From Methylophaga sp. (GTDB lineage: Bacteria; Pseudomonadota; Gammaproteobacteria; Nitrosococcales; Methylophagaceae): a stretch of DNA of 64,000 nucleotides. The notes below the pieces were generated by a model. It saw only the letters and a list, made by a program, of their open reading frames with translations, searched no databases and was not told the DNA's origin. Shown here piece after piece: positions 15,725-24,484 of this stretch; position 1 is the stretch's first letter, and the number at the start of each line of letters is the position of its first letter. The translations under genes were made by a program, and so were the position numbers. The stretch covers positions 1-64,000 of the forward strand of contig JAFIFW010000019.1 of assembly GCA_020831825.1 (NCBI GenBank), read 5' to 3'.

Positions 15725-17167
15725 ATGACTACTGATAGTTCTTACCAAACCGATAGTTTGATTGCGACAGATATCGAAGCTTATTTGAAGCAACATGAAA
15801 ACAAGGAGCTGTTGCGATTTTTGACCTGCGGTAACGTTGATGATGGCAAGAGTACCCTGATTGGTCGTTTGTTGCATGATTCAAAAATGATCTATGAAGA
15901 CCAGCTGGAAGCCGTGACTCGTGATAGCGCCAAGTCTGGCACAACTGGTGAGCAAGTTGACTTGGCATTGCTGGTCGATGGTCTACAGGCCGAACGTGAG
16001 CAAGGCATTACCATCGATGTTGCCTACCGTTATTTTTCAACCACCAAACGCAAGTTCATCATCGCTGACACGCCTGGTCACGAGCAATATACGCGCAACA
16101 TGGCAACCGGCGCATCGAATTGCCAACTGGCAGTGATATTGATCGATGCGCGTTACGGCGTGCAGACACAAACACGCAGACATAGCTTCATTGCTTCACT
16201 GTTGGGAATCGAACATATTGTGGTTGCAATCAACAAAATGGATTTGGTCGACTTCAGCGAGTCAGTCTTTGATGATATTCGCAAGGACTACAGCGAATTT
16301 GCCCGCGAGCTTGAAATAGAAGATATCCACTTTGTGCCTATGTCCGCTCTGGCTGGCGATAATGTGGTTCATCAGAGCGAAAATATGCCTTGGTACGGCG
16401 GTAGCACAATGATGGATCTTTTGGAAAATATCGAGATCGACAAGGATGCCAATTTCACCGATCTGAGATTTCCAGTGCAATTTGTCAATCGTCCAAATCT
16501 TAACTTCCGTGGATACTGTGGCACCCTGGCCTCGGGCATTCTCAAGCCGGGTGACGAGGTTACAGTTCTGCCATCAGGCAAGGAAAGCAAAGTGAAAGCT
16601 CTGGTGACTTACGATGGTGAGCTGGATCATGCCGTTCCAGGCGAAGCAGTCACCGTGACCTTGCAGGATGAACTGGATATCAGTCGTGGTGACATGATCG
16701 TGCATCGTGACCATCAGCCGCATGTCTCCAGTCAGTTCAAAGCGATGGTTGTGTGGATGAATGAGCAACCACTGCTGCCGAACAAGCAATACAGTATCAA
16801 GGTTGGTGTGAATGACAGTGCTGGCTCTGTTCAATCCATTGATTTCCTGGTAGATGTCAACACAATGGCTCAAAGCACTGCCAACGAGTTGAAACTGAAT
16901 GAGATAGGTTTGTGTCAGTTTGCCTTGAATAAGCCGGTGGTCTTTGACGCCTACAAACGTAATCGCAGTACGGGTGCATTCATCATCATTGACCGACTCA
17001 CTAACGTGACAGTCGGTGCCGGAATGATCACTGAAGCGCTGAGCTCCAGAGCAGATGATGCGACATCAACAACCGATATTTCAGCGTTTGAAGTTGAACT
17101 CAATGCGCTGATTCGCAAAAATTTCCCGCATTGGCAAGCCAAAGATATCAGCCAATTGCTGAAGTAG
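15725..17167 (+). CDS. cysN: Sulfate adenylyltransferase subunit 1 (GTPase)
   Basis: 480 residues. Translation-factor-type GTPase: G1 [18 protein letters not shown]3 [12 protein letters not shown] and G4 NKMD are all present, followed by the EF-Tu-like beta barrels. GTP hydrolysis drives APS formation by CysD. The length is that of a plain CysN; no C-terminal APS kinase domain (CysC) is fused. The ATG at 15725 is one base after the cysD stop; the open frame reaches upstream into cysD, but that part is not family-like. Last gene of the operon, followed by a hairpin terminator. Confidence 0.97.
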   Translation: MTTDSSYQTDSLIATDIEAYLKQHENKELLRFLTCGNVDDGKSTLIGRLLHDSKMIYEDQLEAVTRDSAKSGTTGEQVDLALLVDGLQAEREQGITIDVAYRYFSTTKRKFIIADTPGHEQYTRNMATGASNCQLAVILIDARYGVQTQTRRHSFIASLLGIEHIVVAINKMDLVDFSESVFDDIRKDYSEFARELEIEDIHFVPMSALAGDNVVHQSENMPWYGGSTMMDLLENIEIDKDANFTDLRFPVQFVNRPNLNFRGYCGTLASGILKPGDEVTVLPSGKESKVKALVTYDGELDHAVPGEAVTVTLQDELDISRGDMIVHRDHQPHVSSQFKAMVVWMNEQPLLPNKQYSIKVGVNDSAGSVQSIDFLVDVNTMAQSTANELKLNEIGLCQFALNKPVVFDAYKRNRSTGAFIIIDRLTNVTVGAGMITEALSSRADDATSTTDISAFEVELNALIRKNFPHWQAKDISQLLK

Positions 17168-17174
17168 TGCTAAA

Positions 17175-17205
17175 GGGACCTGTGAGCGAACACAGGTCCC
17201 AAAAT
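17175..17205 (+). terminator. Probable terminator of the sulfate operon
   Basis: A perfect 10-bp stem (GGGACCTGTG / CACAGGTCCC, loop AGCGAA) starts 8 bases after the cysN stop. It is followed by AAAATCTTGTTTTT; the T-run is offset, so termination may be incomplete. Confidence 0.7.
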
Positions 17206-17355
17206 CTTGTTTTTAGCCGTAAATTTCCAGACCGAGGTGAAGAGTTTCTTGATGTCGTGAAGCCTCAGTGTGGACTGCATCACAGCAAACGATTGTGTAA
17301 AACAGGAAGCTGTAATACCGTTATGAGCAGTGATTGAACGAACTAAGCCTGAACC

Positions 17356-18126
17356 ATGAAACAACCGGATGACTACCAAACTGTTGGCTGTAAGGAATGC
17401 GCAAACGGTTCACTCCTAGGGTTTGACTTTTCGATGGCGTTGCAGCCAATTGTCGATGTCAGACAGAAAACAGTTTTTGCCCAGGAGGCCCTGGTTCGCG
17501 GCCTTGCAGGAGAGTCAGCAGCCAGTGTGTTTACAATGGTCAACGATAGTAATCGTTACCGCTTTGATCAAAGCTGTCGGGTAAAAGCTATCAAGCTGGC
17601 TGCTGAACTGGATGTCGACTGCATGCTCAGCATCAACTTTATGCCAAATGCCGTTTACAAACCCGAACTGTGTATTCGGACCACACTGGATGCAGCAGAA
17701 GAGTATGGTTTTCCTATCGATAGGATCATCTTCGAAATCACAGAAAGCGAAAAGATTGAAAACAACGATCACTTGCGTAATATCGTTAAATATTACCAAC
17801 AAAAGGGATTCAAAACCGCTATCGACGATTTTGGCGCTGGTTACTCTGGACTCAATCTGTTGGCAGATATGCAAACGGATCTGGTCAAACTCGATATGGC
17901 GCTGATACGGCTCATTCATCTGGACCGAACTCGCCAGGTCATCGTCAAAGGCATTTTGCAGGTATGTGCTGATTTGGGGATCGAGGTGATTGCCGAAGGC
18001 ATTGAAGAAGCTGAAGAATTAAAAGCCCTAGAAGATCTGGGCATCACGTTGTTTCAGGGATACTATTTTGCACGCCCGGCATTTGAGTCAATAGCTGAGG
18101 TGCCCGCCTCATGCTATAACGCCTGA
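17356..18126 (+). CDS. Stand-alone EAL domain cyclic-di-GMP phosphodiesterase
   Basis: 256 residues, almost entirely one EAL domain. Catalytic and metal residues are intact: E44 of EALVRG, N94, E127, D157-D158 in IDDFGAGYSGL, K178, E214 in AEGIE and Q234 in LFQGYYFARP. It should hydrolyse c-di-GMP to pGpG. There is no GGDEF, PAS or membrane segment; the short N-terminus holds a CxxC (C12, C15) that might bind metal or sense redox. It overlaps the convergent glycosylase gene by 13 bases. A PilZ c-di-GMP receptor lies at 36657-37037, but no physical link is implied. Confidence 0.92.
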   Translation: MKQPDDYQTVGCKECANGSLLGFDFSMALQPIVDVRQKTVFAQEALVRGLAGESAASVFTMVNDSNRYRFDQSCRVKAIKLAAELDVDCMLSINFMPNAVYKPELCIRTTLDAAEEYGFPIDRIIFEITESEKIENNDHLRNIVKYYQQKGFKTAIDDFGAGYSGLNLLADMQTDLVKLDMALIRLIHLDRTRQVIVKGILQVCADLGIEVIAEGIEEAEELKALEDLGITLFQGYYFARPAFESIAEVPASCYNA

Positions 18127-18638
18127 ATATCCGTTAACGCTTGCTGCCAAATCCTGGCTTTTTCATCAAAATTTACCGCCGCATGAGCCGGGCTGGTAGA
18201 TGGCAATTTTAGTCGTCTTATAGCTTGTTGATCTGGTGCAAGTCCCGCCAACACAAACTTTTTGAACAGTTGTTCTGCGCTGCCGCCATTGAAAAAAATA
18301 CGTTGTATCTGTGGGTGTTCATTCAAGAAGTCGCCAAATGGATTGGCGATAATTGAGTCAGTCTGAATGTTTTGATCAAGACTGCCGGGTCGATGACATG
18401 CCATCAGCACATCCCAGAGCGCAATGCCTTGATGGCTGAGTTGCTGACAGCGCTGCTGATAAGGCAATTGCGTATCAATGCCAAAGATCTGCTGCATTAT
18501 CGGCCAGAATGCGTTTCTTGGGTGTGCGTAATACTGCTGTTGTTGCAAGGAGTGTTGACCTGGCATAGAACCCAGAATCAAGACCTTGGCAGTTGAATAG
18601 CTAATCGGTGCAAAGCCGTAATCGAGATTTTCTGTCAT
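18114..18638 (-). CDS. DNA-deoxyinosine glycosylase (hypoxanthine DNA glycosylase, UDG superfamily)
   Basis: 174 residues. The N-terminal VLILGSMPGQHSLQQQQYYA followed by HPRNAFWPIM is the motif-1 region of the hypoxanthine-DNA-glycosylase branch of the uracil-DNA glycosylase superfamily, and LKLPSTSPAHA is the C-terminal motif (STSPA). Such enzymes remove deaminated adenine (hypoxanthine) from DNA. Similar to Mug-type proteins in fold. Four bases after the DUF3465 gene on the same strand, so the two are probably cotranscribed. Confidence 0.85.
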   Translation of the reverse strand: MTENLDYGFAPISYSTAKVLILGSMPGQHSLQQQQYYAHPRNAFWPIMQQIFGIDTQLPYQQRCQQLSHQGIALWDVLMACHRPGSLDQNIQTDSIIANPFGDFLNEHPQIQRIFFNGGSAEQLFKKFVLAGLAPDQQAIRRLKLPSTSPAHAAVNFDEKARIWQQALTDIQAL

Positions 18639-18641
18639 CGC

Positions 18642-19082
18642 TTATTGATACAGCTGACCTTGATGTCTGATCCAGCCATGCGGGTGAATATTGGCGGGAT
18701 CATGATGCGTCCAATGCACCACACCGCCTTCCTCGTTCCATTCATAACGTCCGTAAATACTCACGCTGTCGCCAGGCTTGAGTGAGTCAATGCGGGGGGC
18801 GAGTTCGGTATTGTGAGCAATTAGCAAGGTATGTCCGCTCTCCAGTTCAATCACAAAGCGCTGATGGCGGGGTCTGTCGGGCAGTAATCGAATGACGGTA
18901 CCATCGACTTGCAGTTGAACCCGGCTTTGCTCATCGGCAAACAGTTGCTCGGCCGTCAGCGGAGCATCGAGTGAGCGGGGCTGTTCGTTTTGTGGCGGGT
19001 AGTAATTGCCTATCAGTAATACAAATGCAAAGGCGATGATCAGCCAGATGCGTTGGGTTTGTCTTCGTGTCAGTTTAATCAT
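18642..19082 (-). CDS. DUF3465 domain protein, membrane anchored
   Basis: 146 residues with an N-terminal hydrophobic anchor (about 11-25). The rest matches the DUF3465 pattern: VIRLLPDRPRHQRFVIELES, LLIAHNTELAPRID, SVSIYGRYEWNEEGGVVHWT and HHDPANIHPHGWI. The fold looks like a small OB-type beta barrel facing the periplasm. Function is unknown; repeated His in WTHHDP and IHPHGW could bind metal or nucleic acid. Upstream of the glycosylase gene with a 3-base gap. Confidence 0.8.
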   Translation of the reverse strand: MIKLTRRQTQRIWLIIAFAFVLLIGNYYPPQNEQPRSLDAPLTAEQLFADEQSRVQLQVDGTVIRLLPDRPRHQRFVIELESGHTLLIAHNTELAPRIDSLKPGDSVSIYGRYEWNEEGGVVHWTHHDPANIHPHGWIRHQGQLYQ

Positions 19083-19418
19083 GCTATCTGCCCTGTGATG
19101 AGCTTCTTACTCTGTGTTTCTGCCTTGTCTGAATGTTATTGTTCTGACCAATATTTGTGCGAGGGAGACTATGCCATATTTAAGCTGAACAAACACTGAA
19201 ACAGATCAAGCTGCAGCTTGCGCGCCACACAGTCGCTGACAGGTAAATATTGCGCCGTCAGTGAAAAGTTGCCAGGTGCTTGAATAACCGCTAACAGCTT
19301 GATAATCATGGGCTGGATACTGTTTACCAGTATATTGATATAGCGATTGATGATTTCATGTTATTAACAGTCGCCGTTATAATACATGGCCTACTTAATA
19401 GCGTTTCAGAGAGCTTCG
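19083..19418. other. Intergenic and leader region upstream of cysI
   Basis: 336 bases between the minus-strand DUF3465 gene and cysI. The right end is A/T-rich and carries a TATAAT. A short inverted repeat TACTG-TTTAC-CAGTA lies around 19318-19333. No RNA gene or terminator is apparent. Like the tusA-cysH upstream region, it is where CysB control would be expected. Confidence 0.55.
19355..19383 (+). promoter_or_regulatory. Candidate promoter of cysI
   Basis: A perfect TATAAT (19378-19383) has a poor -35 (TTCATG, 17-base spacer), the usual form of activator-dependent promoters. Transcription would start near 19390, which rules out the in-frame start at 19386 and supports the ATG at 19419. Confidence 0.55.
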
Positions 19419-21071
19419 ATGTACCAATACGACGAGTACGATCAAACGATGATTGATCAACGGGTTAAGCAGTTCCGTGATCAAACACGTCGTTTCCTGG
19501 CCGGTGAACTGACAGAAGATCAGTTCCGTCCGTTACGGTTAATGAATGGTCTGTATATCCAGATCCACGCGCCCATGTTACGTGTTGCCATTCCTTACGG
19601 CATGATGAGTGCGACACAAGTCAGAATGATTGCGCATGTCGCACGAAAATACGACAAAAGCTTTGTCCACTTTACCACCCGTCAAAACTTTCAAATGAAC
19701 TGGCCCAAGCTGGAAGATGTGCCGGATATTCTTGAAGCGTTGGCAAGCGTGCAGATGCATGCCATTCAGAGCAGTGGTAACTGTATCCGTAACGTGACAT
19801 CAGATCAGCTTGCGGGTGTGAATGCCAACGAGATTGAAGATCCACGTCCATGGGCAGAGATTGTCAGACAATGGTCAACCTTCCATCCCGAGTTTGCTTA
19901 CTTACCACGTAAATTCAAAATTGCAGTGATTGGCAGCCCTGAAGACAGGGCGGCAACCAAGCTGCACGATATCGGGCTACATCTGGTTAAAAACCATGAT
20001 GGTCAGGTCGGCTTTGAGGTGTTTGTTGGCGGTGGACTGGGCCGAACTCCGGTCATCGGCGTGCAAATTCGTCCTTTCCTGGAAAAACAGGATCTATTGT
20101 CCTACCTGGAAGCGATTTTACGTGTCTACAACCGTCTGGGTCGTCGCGACAACAAATACAAAGCACGGATCAAAATCACTGTTCGTGAGCATGGAATTAA
20201 TCACATCCGCGAGCTGGTGGAAGCGGAGTGGGTGCAAATTCGTGAACAGTTAAAACTGGATCAAAAAGAAATCGATCGGGTGAAGCAATATTTCACCGAG
20301 CCTGACTACGATCAGGATGCACAGCAAGACACCAGCTACAGCGAAATGCTTGGACAGGATGCGGCATTTGCGCGCTGGGCCAAGCAAAATACTGCAGATC
20401 ATAAAGTGCCTGGTTACCGGGCAGTTTACGTATCGCTGAAAAAGCCGGGCGTACCTCCCGGCGATATCACCTCGGAACAGCTCGAAGTACTGGCTGATTT
20501 GGCTGAGGAATTCAGCTTTGCCGAAATTCGCTCAACCCACACTCAAAATCTGATTTTTACTGATGTTAAGCAGGCTGATTTATACGCTTTGTGGTTGAGA
20601 TTGGAAACAGAAGGGCTGGCAACACCCAACATCAATACACTGACAGATATCATTTGTTGTCCTGGATTGGATTACTGCAGCTTGGCAAATGCGAGTTCAA
20701 TCCCAGTTTCATTAGAAATTTCAGAAAAATTTGATGATCTTGATTACCTTTATGACCTTGGTGATATCAAGATCAAATTCTCAGGTTGTATGAACGGCTG
20801 TGCTCATCAAAGTGTCGGTCACATCGGCATTTTGGGCGTCGATAAAAAAGGTGAGGAGTGGTATCAGTTCACGCTGGGTGGAAGCTCTGAAGCCGATGCC
20901 TCACTGGGTGAACGGCTTGGCCGGGCTATCCCTAAAGAAGATGTCGTTAAAACGGTTACGGAAATACTCGAGGCTTACGTTGATCTTCGGCATCAGGACG
21001 AAGCATTCCTGTCAACTGTAAGACGCGTGGGGATAGAGCCATTCAAGGAGCGTGTATATGCTGATAATTAA
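19419..21071 (+). CDS. cysI: Sulfite reductase hemoprotein (nitrite/sulfite reductase family)
   Basis: 550 residues from the ATG at 19419. Two ferredoxin-like/siroheme repeats; the four siroheme-[4Fe-4S] ligands are C414 and C420 in CCPGLDYCSL and C457 and C461 in GCMNGCAHQSVG. Arg/Lys of the substrate cavity lie in FVHFTTRQNFQMNW. It reduces sulfite to sulfide with six electrons. There is no cysJ flavoprotein beside it; a DUF934 gene follows with a 14-base overlap, as in pseudomonads, so the electron donor may be ferredoxin-like. Sulfite rather than nitrite is inferred from the sulfur-assimilation genes nearby. Confidence 0.9.
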   Translation: MYQYDEYDQTMIDQRVKQFRDQTRRFLAGELTEDQFRPLRLMNGLYIQIHAPMLRVAIPYGMMSATQVRMIAHVARKYDKSFVHFTTRQNFQMNWPKLEDVPDILEALASVQMHAIQSSGNCIRNVTSDQLAGVNANEIEDPRPWAEIVRQWSTFHPEFAYLPRKFKIAVIGSPEDRAATKLHDIGLHLVKNHDGQVGFEVFVGGGLGRTPVIGVQIRPFLEKQDLLSYLEAILRVYNRLGRRDNKYKARIKITVREHGINHIRELVEAEWVQIREQLKLDQKEIDRVKQYFTEPDYDQDAQQDTSYSEMLGQDAAFARWAKQNTADHKVPGYRAVYVSLKKPGVPPGDITSEQLEVLADLAEEFSFAEIRSTHTQNLIFTDVKQADLYALWLRLETEGLATPNINTLTDIICCPGLDYCSLANASSIPVSLEISEKFDDLDYLYDLGDIKIKFSGCMNGCAHQSVGHIGILGVDKKGEEWYQFTLGGSSEADASLGERLGRAIPKEDVVKTVTEILEAYVDLRHQDEAFLSTVRRVGIEPFKERVYADN

Positions 21072-21537
21072 AGACAGAGAAATCGTTGAAGACAACTGGG
21101 TTCATCTGTCGGATGAGGATTCACTGATAGACGGCAATATCACGGTGACGCTGACGCGATGGCAGGAGCAACACGATCTATTGTCAAAACATGGTTCCGG
21201 CCTTGGCATTCGCCTGTCAGGCGATGAACCACTCGAAGAGCTGGTACCGGATCTGCATCATTTCCAGTTGGTAGTTTTGCTGTTTCCGGTATTTACCGAT
21301 GGTCGTTGTTACTCATATGCACGCTTGCTGAGAGATCGCTACCACTTCAAAGGTGAAGTCCGTGCCCAGGGTGATGTGTTGCGTGATCAACTGTTCAACA
21401 TGTCGCAGTGTGGCATCAACAGCTTTGAACTAGCCAAGGCAGAATCTGCCGAACAGGCCTTGTCAGCCTTTGATGACTTTACCGAAAGTTATCAGGCGAC
21501 GGTGTTGCGTCCAGAACCGCTTTATCGTCGACGTTGA
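21058..21537 (+). CDS. DUF934 family protein, sulfite reductase partner
   Basis: 159 residues. The DUF934 pattern is clear: LIIKDREIVEDNWVHL at the N-terminus and, in the centre, LVVLLFPVFTDGRCYSYARL with RGEVRAQGDVLRDQ-like KGEVRAQGDVLRDQL. It is nearly always encoded after the CysI-type reductase in proteobacteria and is thought to help sulfite reduction, but its chemistry is not established. The ATG at 21058 is chosen because AAGGAG (21045-21050) is seven bases before it; a GTG at 21052 is too close to that site. Overlaps the end of cysI. Confidence 0.9.
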   Translation: MLIIKDREIVEDNWVHLSDEDSLIDGNITVTLTRWQEQHDLLSKHGSGLGIRLSGDEPLEELVPDLHHFQLVVLLFPVFTDGRCYSYARLLRDRYHFKGEVRAQGDVLRDQLFNMSQCGINSFELAKAESAEQALSAFDDFTESYQATVLRPEPLYRRR

Positions 21538-21548
21538 GTTAGACGGCA

Positions 21549-22415
21549 GTGGCTGTTTTCGCCATTGGCGATGTTCAGGGATGTTATGACGTTCTGGTCA
21601 GATTACTGGAACGCATCGACTTCAGCCCTGAAAACGATCAGGTATGGCTGGCCGGAGATCTGGTCAACCGTGGACCCAATTCTGCCGATGTACTGCGCTT
21701 TTGCATGCGTTATCCAGCATCAGTCAAAGTGGTGCTGGGTAACCATGATCTGCACCTGCTTGCCAACGCTGCCGGTGTCTCCGAGAAAAAGCATCACCTC
21801 GATACCTTGAACTCGGTGTTAACCGCCGAGGATAGTGAGGCGATGCTGAACTGGCTTCGTCATCAACCACTGTTTTATCACCATGCAGACTTACAATTCA
21901 GCATGGTGCATGCCGGATTGCCACCGGAGTGGTCGATTCAGGATGCACTGGATCGTGCTGCTGAGGTTGAAACAGTGCTGCGTGGTGAGCAGTGGCGAGA
22001 GTTCTTCAAACACATGTATGGCAACAAACCCAAGCGGTGGTCAGAGGATCTCGCTGGCTGGGATCGAATGAGATATATCACCAACTGCTTCACCCGCTTG
22101 CGTTATTGTCATGAAGATGGTCGCCTGGCGCTCAGGTTCAAAGGGTCACCTGCCGATCGGCCGGCCAAGCAAAAGCCTTGGTTTGCCATGCCGAATCGAC
22201 GTAGCGAAAATGACCGAATTGTCTTTGGTCATTGGTCAATGTTGGGTACGGGGCAGTACGGCAATGTCTTTTCACTGGACAGTGGAGCCGTCTGGGGCGA
22301 TGAATTGACGGCGGTCAGAATTGATCAACAGCCATATCAGTGGTTTACCGTTGAGGCTGGGCATCAGGCACAAAACATTAAAGAACCGGTGGGCTTTTTT
22401 CAGCGCTGGCTGTAA
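21549..22415 (+). CDS. apaH: Bis(5'-nucleosyl)-tetraphosphatase, symmetrical
   Basis: 288 residues, GTG start 11 bases after the DUF934 gene. Calcineurin-like phosphoesterase motifs are in order: GDVQGCYD, GDLVNRGP, GNHDLHLLA, and later HAGLPPEW and GHWSMLG. ApaH splits Ap4A and related alarmones and decaps Np4-capped RNA. Its position after cysI/DUF934 is probably incidental. The GTG start and the typical AVFAIGDVQGCYD N-terminus agree. Confidence 0.95.
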   Translation: MAVFAIGDVQGCYDVLVRLLERIDFSPENDQVWLAGDLVNRGPNSADVLRFCMRYPASVKVVLGNHDLHLLANAAGVSEKKHHLDTLNSVLTAEDSEAMLNWLRHQPLFYHHADLQFSMVHAGLPPEWSIQDALDRAAEVETVLRGEQWREFFKHMYGNKPKRWSEDLAGWDRMRYITNCFTRLRYCHEDGRLALRFKGSPADRPAKQKPWFAMPNRRSENDRIVFGHWSMLGTGQYGNVFSLDSGAVWGDELTAVRIDQQPYQWFTVEAGHQAQNIKEPVGFFQRWL

Positions 22416-22422
22416 CAGGCTG

Positions 22423-22452
22423 TTAGGCAATAAAATTTAAACAAAGTACAAT
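22423..22452 (+). promoter_or_regulatory. Candidate promoter of ribH-nusB-thiL-pgpA
   Basis: TTAGGC (22423-22428), 18-base spacer and TACAAT (22447-22452), 37 bases before the ribH ATG in the only gap upstream of the operon. No FMN riboswitch elements are present in this 73-base gap. Confidence 0.4.
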
Positions 22453-22488
22453 AATTCTCTTTTCTCGTATTCCTGGATCTCTGACAAG

Positions 22489-22971
22489 ATGAGCAATATC
22501 AAAACATTCTCTGGTGATTACTCTGCAAAAAACATGAAAATCGCCATTGTAGCGGGACGTTTCAACGACTTTGTTGTAGAAAGTCTTATCTCTGGTGCGG
22601 TTGATTGTCTGTTGCGCCATGGTGGTAGCGAGAGTGATATTGAAATCGCCAGAGTACCCGGCGCCGTTGAAATTCCACTCGCTGTTCAACGTATGGGCCG
22701 TACCGGCAAGTACGACGCAATTATCGCGTTGGGAGCCGTCATTCGTGGCGGTACGCCTCATTTTGACTATGTGGCCGGTGAATGTTCGAAAGGATTGGGG
22801 CAATTGACATTGCAGCTCGATATTCCGGTTTCATTTGGTGTGCTGACAGTCGACACCATTGAGCAGGCTATTGAGCGTGCGGGCACCAAAGCTGGAAACA
22901 AAGGCGCTGAGGCGGCAATGGGTACCATGGAGATGGTAAACGTGCTGCGTCAAATTGAGACAGCGAAATAA
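22489..22971 (+). CDS. ribH: 6,7-dimethyl-8-ribityllumazine synthase
   Basis: 160 residues. Lumazine-synthase landmarks: [20 protein letters not shown], the [10 protein letters not shown] loop, [17 protein letters not shown] with its catalytic His, and [12 protein letters not shown]. It condenses ribulose-derived dihydroxybutanone phosphate with the ribitylaminouracil, the penultimate step of riboflavin synthesis, usually as a 60-mer or pentamer. First gene of the four-gene operon ribH-nusB-thiL-pgpA, a classic gammaproteobacterial order; nusB follows after two bases. Confidence 0.97.
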   Translation: MSNIKTFSGDYSAKNMKIAIVAGRFNDFVVESLISGAVDCLLRHGGSESDIEIARVPGAVEIPLAVQRMGRTGKYDAIIALGAVIRGGTPHFDYVAGECSKGLGQLTLQLDIPVSFGVLTVDTIEQAIERAGTKAGNKGAEAAMGTMEMVNVLRQIETAK

Positions 22972-22973
22972 TC

Positions 22974-23426
22974 ATGGCGGCAGGCTTACCCAGAACTCAG
23001 GCCAGACGTGCAGCTGTTCAGGCTTTGTATCAGTCACTTGTGAATGCTCAACGCCCTGAACCATCAGCATTAGAGTTTGTGACTGCAGAATATGCTGATC
23101 GCATCGACAAGAATTATTTCAATGACCTGGTAGCCGGTGTGCTTAACGAGATGTCAAAGATTGACGAAGCCTTGTCTTTGGCGATTGATCGTGACTTGAC
23201 AGCTATTGACCCGGTTGAAGCCTCTGTGCTCAGACTGGCAGTCTATGAGTTTTTGGCCAGACCGGAGATTCCTTACAGAGTCGTTCTCAATGAGGCGGTA
23301 GAGCTCGCCAAATCTTTTGGTGGTGAGCAAGGACACAAATATGTCAACGGTGTGCTAGATAAGGTTGGCTCAAAACTTCGGCCAACCGAGTATCAGGCTG
23401 CCAAAGCTGCCCGCAATCGAAAATAG
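22974..23426 (+). CDS. nusB: Transcription antitermination factor NusB
   Basis: 150 residues, all-helical. The N-terminal RTQARRAAVQALYQSLVN and the C-terminal IPYRVVLNEAVELAKSFGGE with KYVNGVLDKV are NusB signatures. With NusE (S10) it binds boxA RNA of rRNA operons and holds elongation complexes in an antiterminating state. Two bases after ribH, 86 bases before thiL. Confidence 0.97.
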   Translation: MAAGLPRTQARRAAVQALYQSLVNAQRPEPSALEFVTAEYADRIDKNYFNDLVAGVLNEMSKIDEALSLAIDRDLTAIDPVEASVLRLAVYEFLARPEIPYRVVLNEAVELAKSFGGEQGHKYVNGVLDKVGSKLRPTEYQAAKAARNRK

Positions 23427-23512
23427 AGCTATCTGCATCAATCCAGCAAATTGTTACCCGGATAATCACCACTGATCCGGATCATTGATAGACGGCAAAT
23501 ACGGATTTTATT

Positions 23513-24484
23513 TTGGCGGCAAGCGAGTTCTCACTCATCCAGACCTATTTCGCACATTTGACCAGCGGCCGTGCCGATGTGGTCAAAGGTATTGGTGATG
23601 ATTGTGCCTTACTGAGAGGGCCTGCGACACAGCTGCTGGCGGTATCTATCGACACGCTGGTGGAGGGAGTACACTTCTTCGCCGATATTGAGCCTTTCCG
23701 TCTGGGCTATAAAAGCCTGGCGGTTGGGCTTAGTGATTTAGCCGCCATGGGCGCTGAACCGGCCTGGTTTACACTGGCGTTGACACTGCCGGAAATTAAC
23801 ACTGCCTGGCTTGAATCATTTACCGCCGGTCTTGCTGAATTGGCAAAAAAACACAATGTGCAGCTGGTGGGCGGGGATACTACTCGCGGCCCATTGACCA
23901 TCAGTATTCAGGTGCACGGCCACGTGCCTGAAGCCTCAGCCTTGCGGCGAGATACGGCCAGAGCAGGTGACAAAATATGCGTCACTGGCACACTGGGTGA
24001 TGCCGGCGCCGCACTTAATAGCCGATTAACCGGCCTCAGCCTGCAAGCACTGAGCGCAGATCAACAAGCGTACCTGTGGTCACGACTGGAATTACCAACA
24101 CCTCGCAACACCATTGGAAAAATGCTCAGACATCGTGCAAATGCCGCGATTGATATTTCAGACGGTCTGCTGGCTGATCTTGGCCATGTCCTTGAAGCCA
24201 GCAAACTTGGGGCAATGCTCAATATTGATAGCTTGCCAATGTCAGAGGCGTTGAAGCAGCTTCCGCGAACTACCGCGACAAGCCTGGCATCGACCGCAGG
24301 TGATGACTATGAACTCTGTTTCACAGTGCCTGCCGATAGACTCCATGAACTGCTTGACACGGATGTTGACGTGACCTGCATCGGTGAGATTACCGCTGTG
24401 CCGGGACTTGTCCTGGTTGATCATGCTGGTAGAGTGATTGAAAATCAGTTTACAGGTATTGGATATGACCATTTCAAGCAATAA
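23513..24484 (+). CDS. thiL: Thiamine-monophosphate kinase
   Basis: 323 residues. PurM/ThiL-like ATP-dependent kinase: N-terminal EFSLIQTYF, VVKGIGDDCALL, VSIDTLVEGVHF with the metal-binding Asp, GDLAAMGAEP-like LSDLAAMGAEPAW, GGDTTRG, DISDGLLADLGH and TAGDDYELCF. It phosphorylates TMP to thiamine diphosphate, the ligand of the TPP riboswitch at 11212-11297. The start is a TTG; no ATG or GTG nearby gives the normal N-terminus, and the ribosome site is weak. The last bases overlap pgpA by 20. Confidence 0.95.
   Translation: MAASEFSLIQTYFAHLTSGRADVVKGIGDDCALLRGPATQLLAVSIDTLVEGVHFFADIEPFRLGYKSLAVGLSDLAAMGAEPAWFTLALTLPEINTAWLESFTAGLAELAKKHNVQLVGGDTTRGPLTISIQVHGHVPEASALRRDTARAGDKICVTGTLGDAGAALNSRLTGLSLQALSADQQAYLWSRLELPTPRNTIGKMLRHRANAAIDISDGLLADLGHVLEASKLGAMLNIDSLPMSEALKQLPRTTATSLASTAGDDYELCFTVPADRLHELLDTDVDVTCIGEITAVPGLVLVDHAGRVIENQFTGIGYDHFKQ

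Noticed and set aside
19316..19335. LexA-like palindrome TACTG-TTTAC-CAGTA before cysI
   Set aside because: The half-sites are five bases apart, whereas LexA boxes need CTGT-N8-ACAG. The neighbouring gene is not an SOS gene. Kept only as an unnamed inverted repeat.
22416..22488. Possible FMN riboswitch before ribH
   Set aside because: The gap is 73 bases, too short for an FMN aptamer, and has none of its conserved stems.
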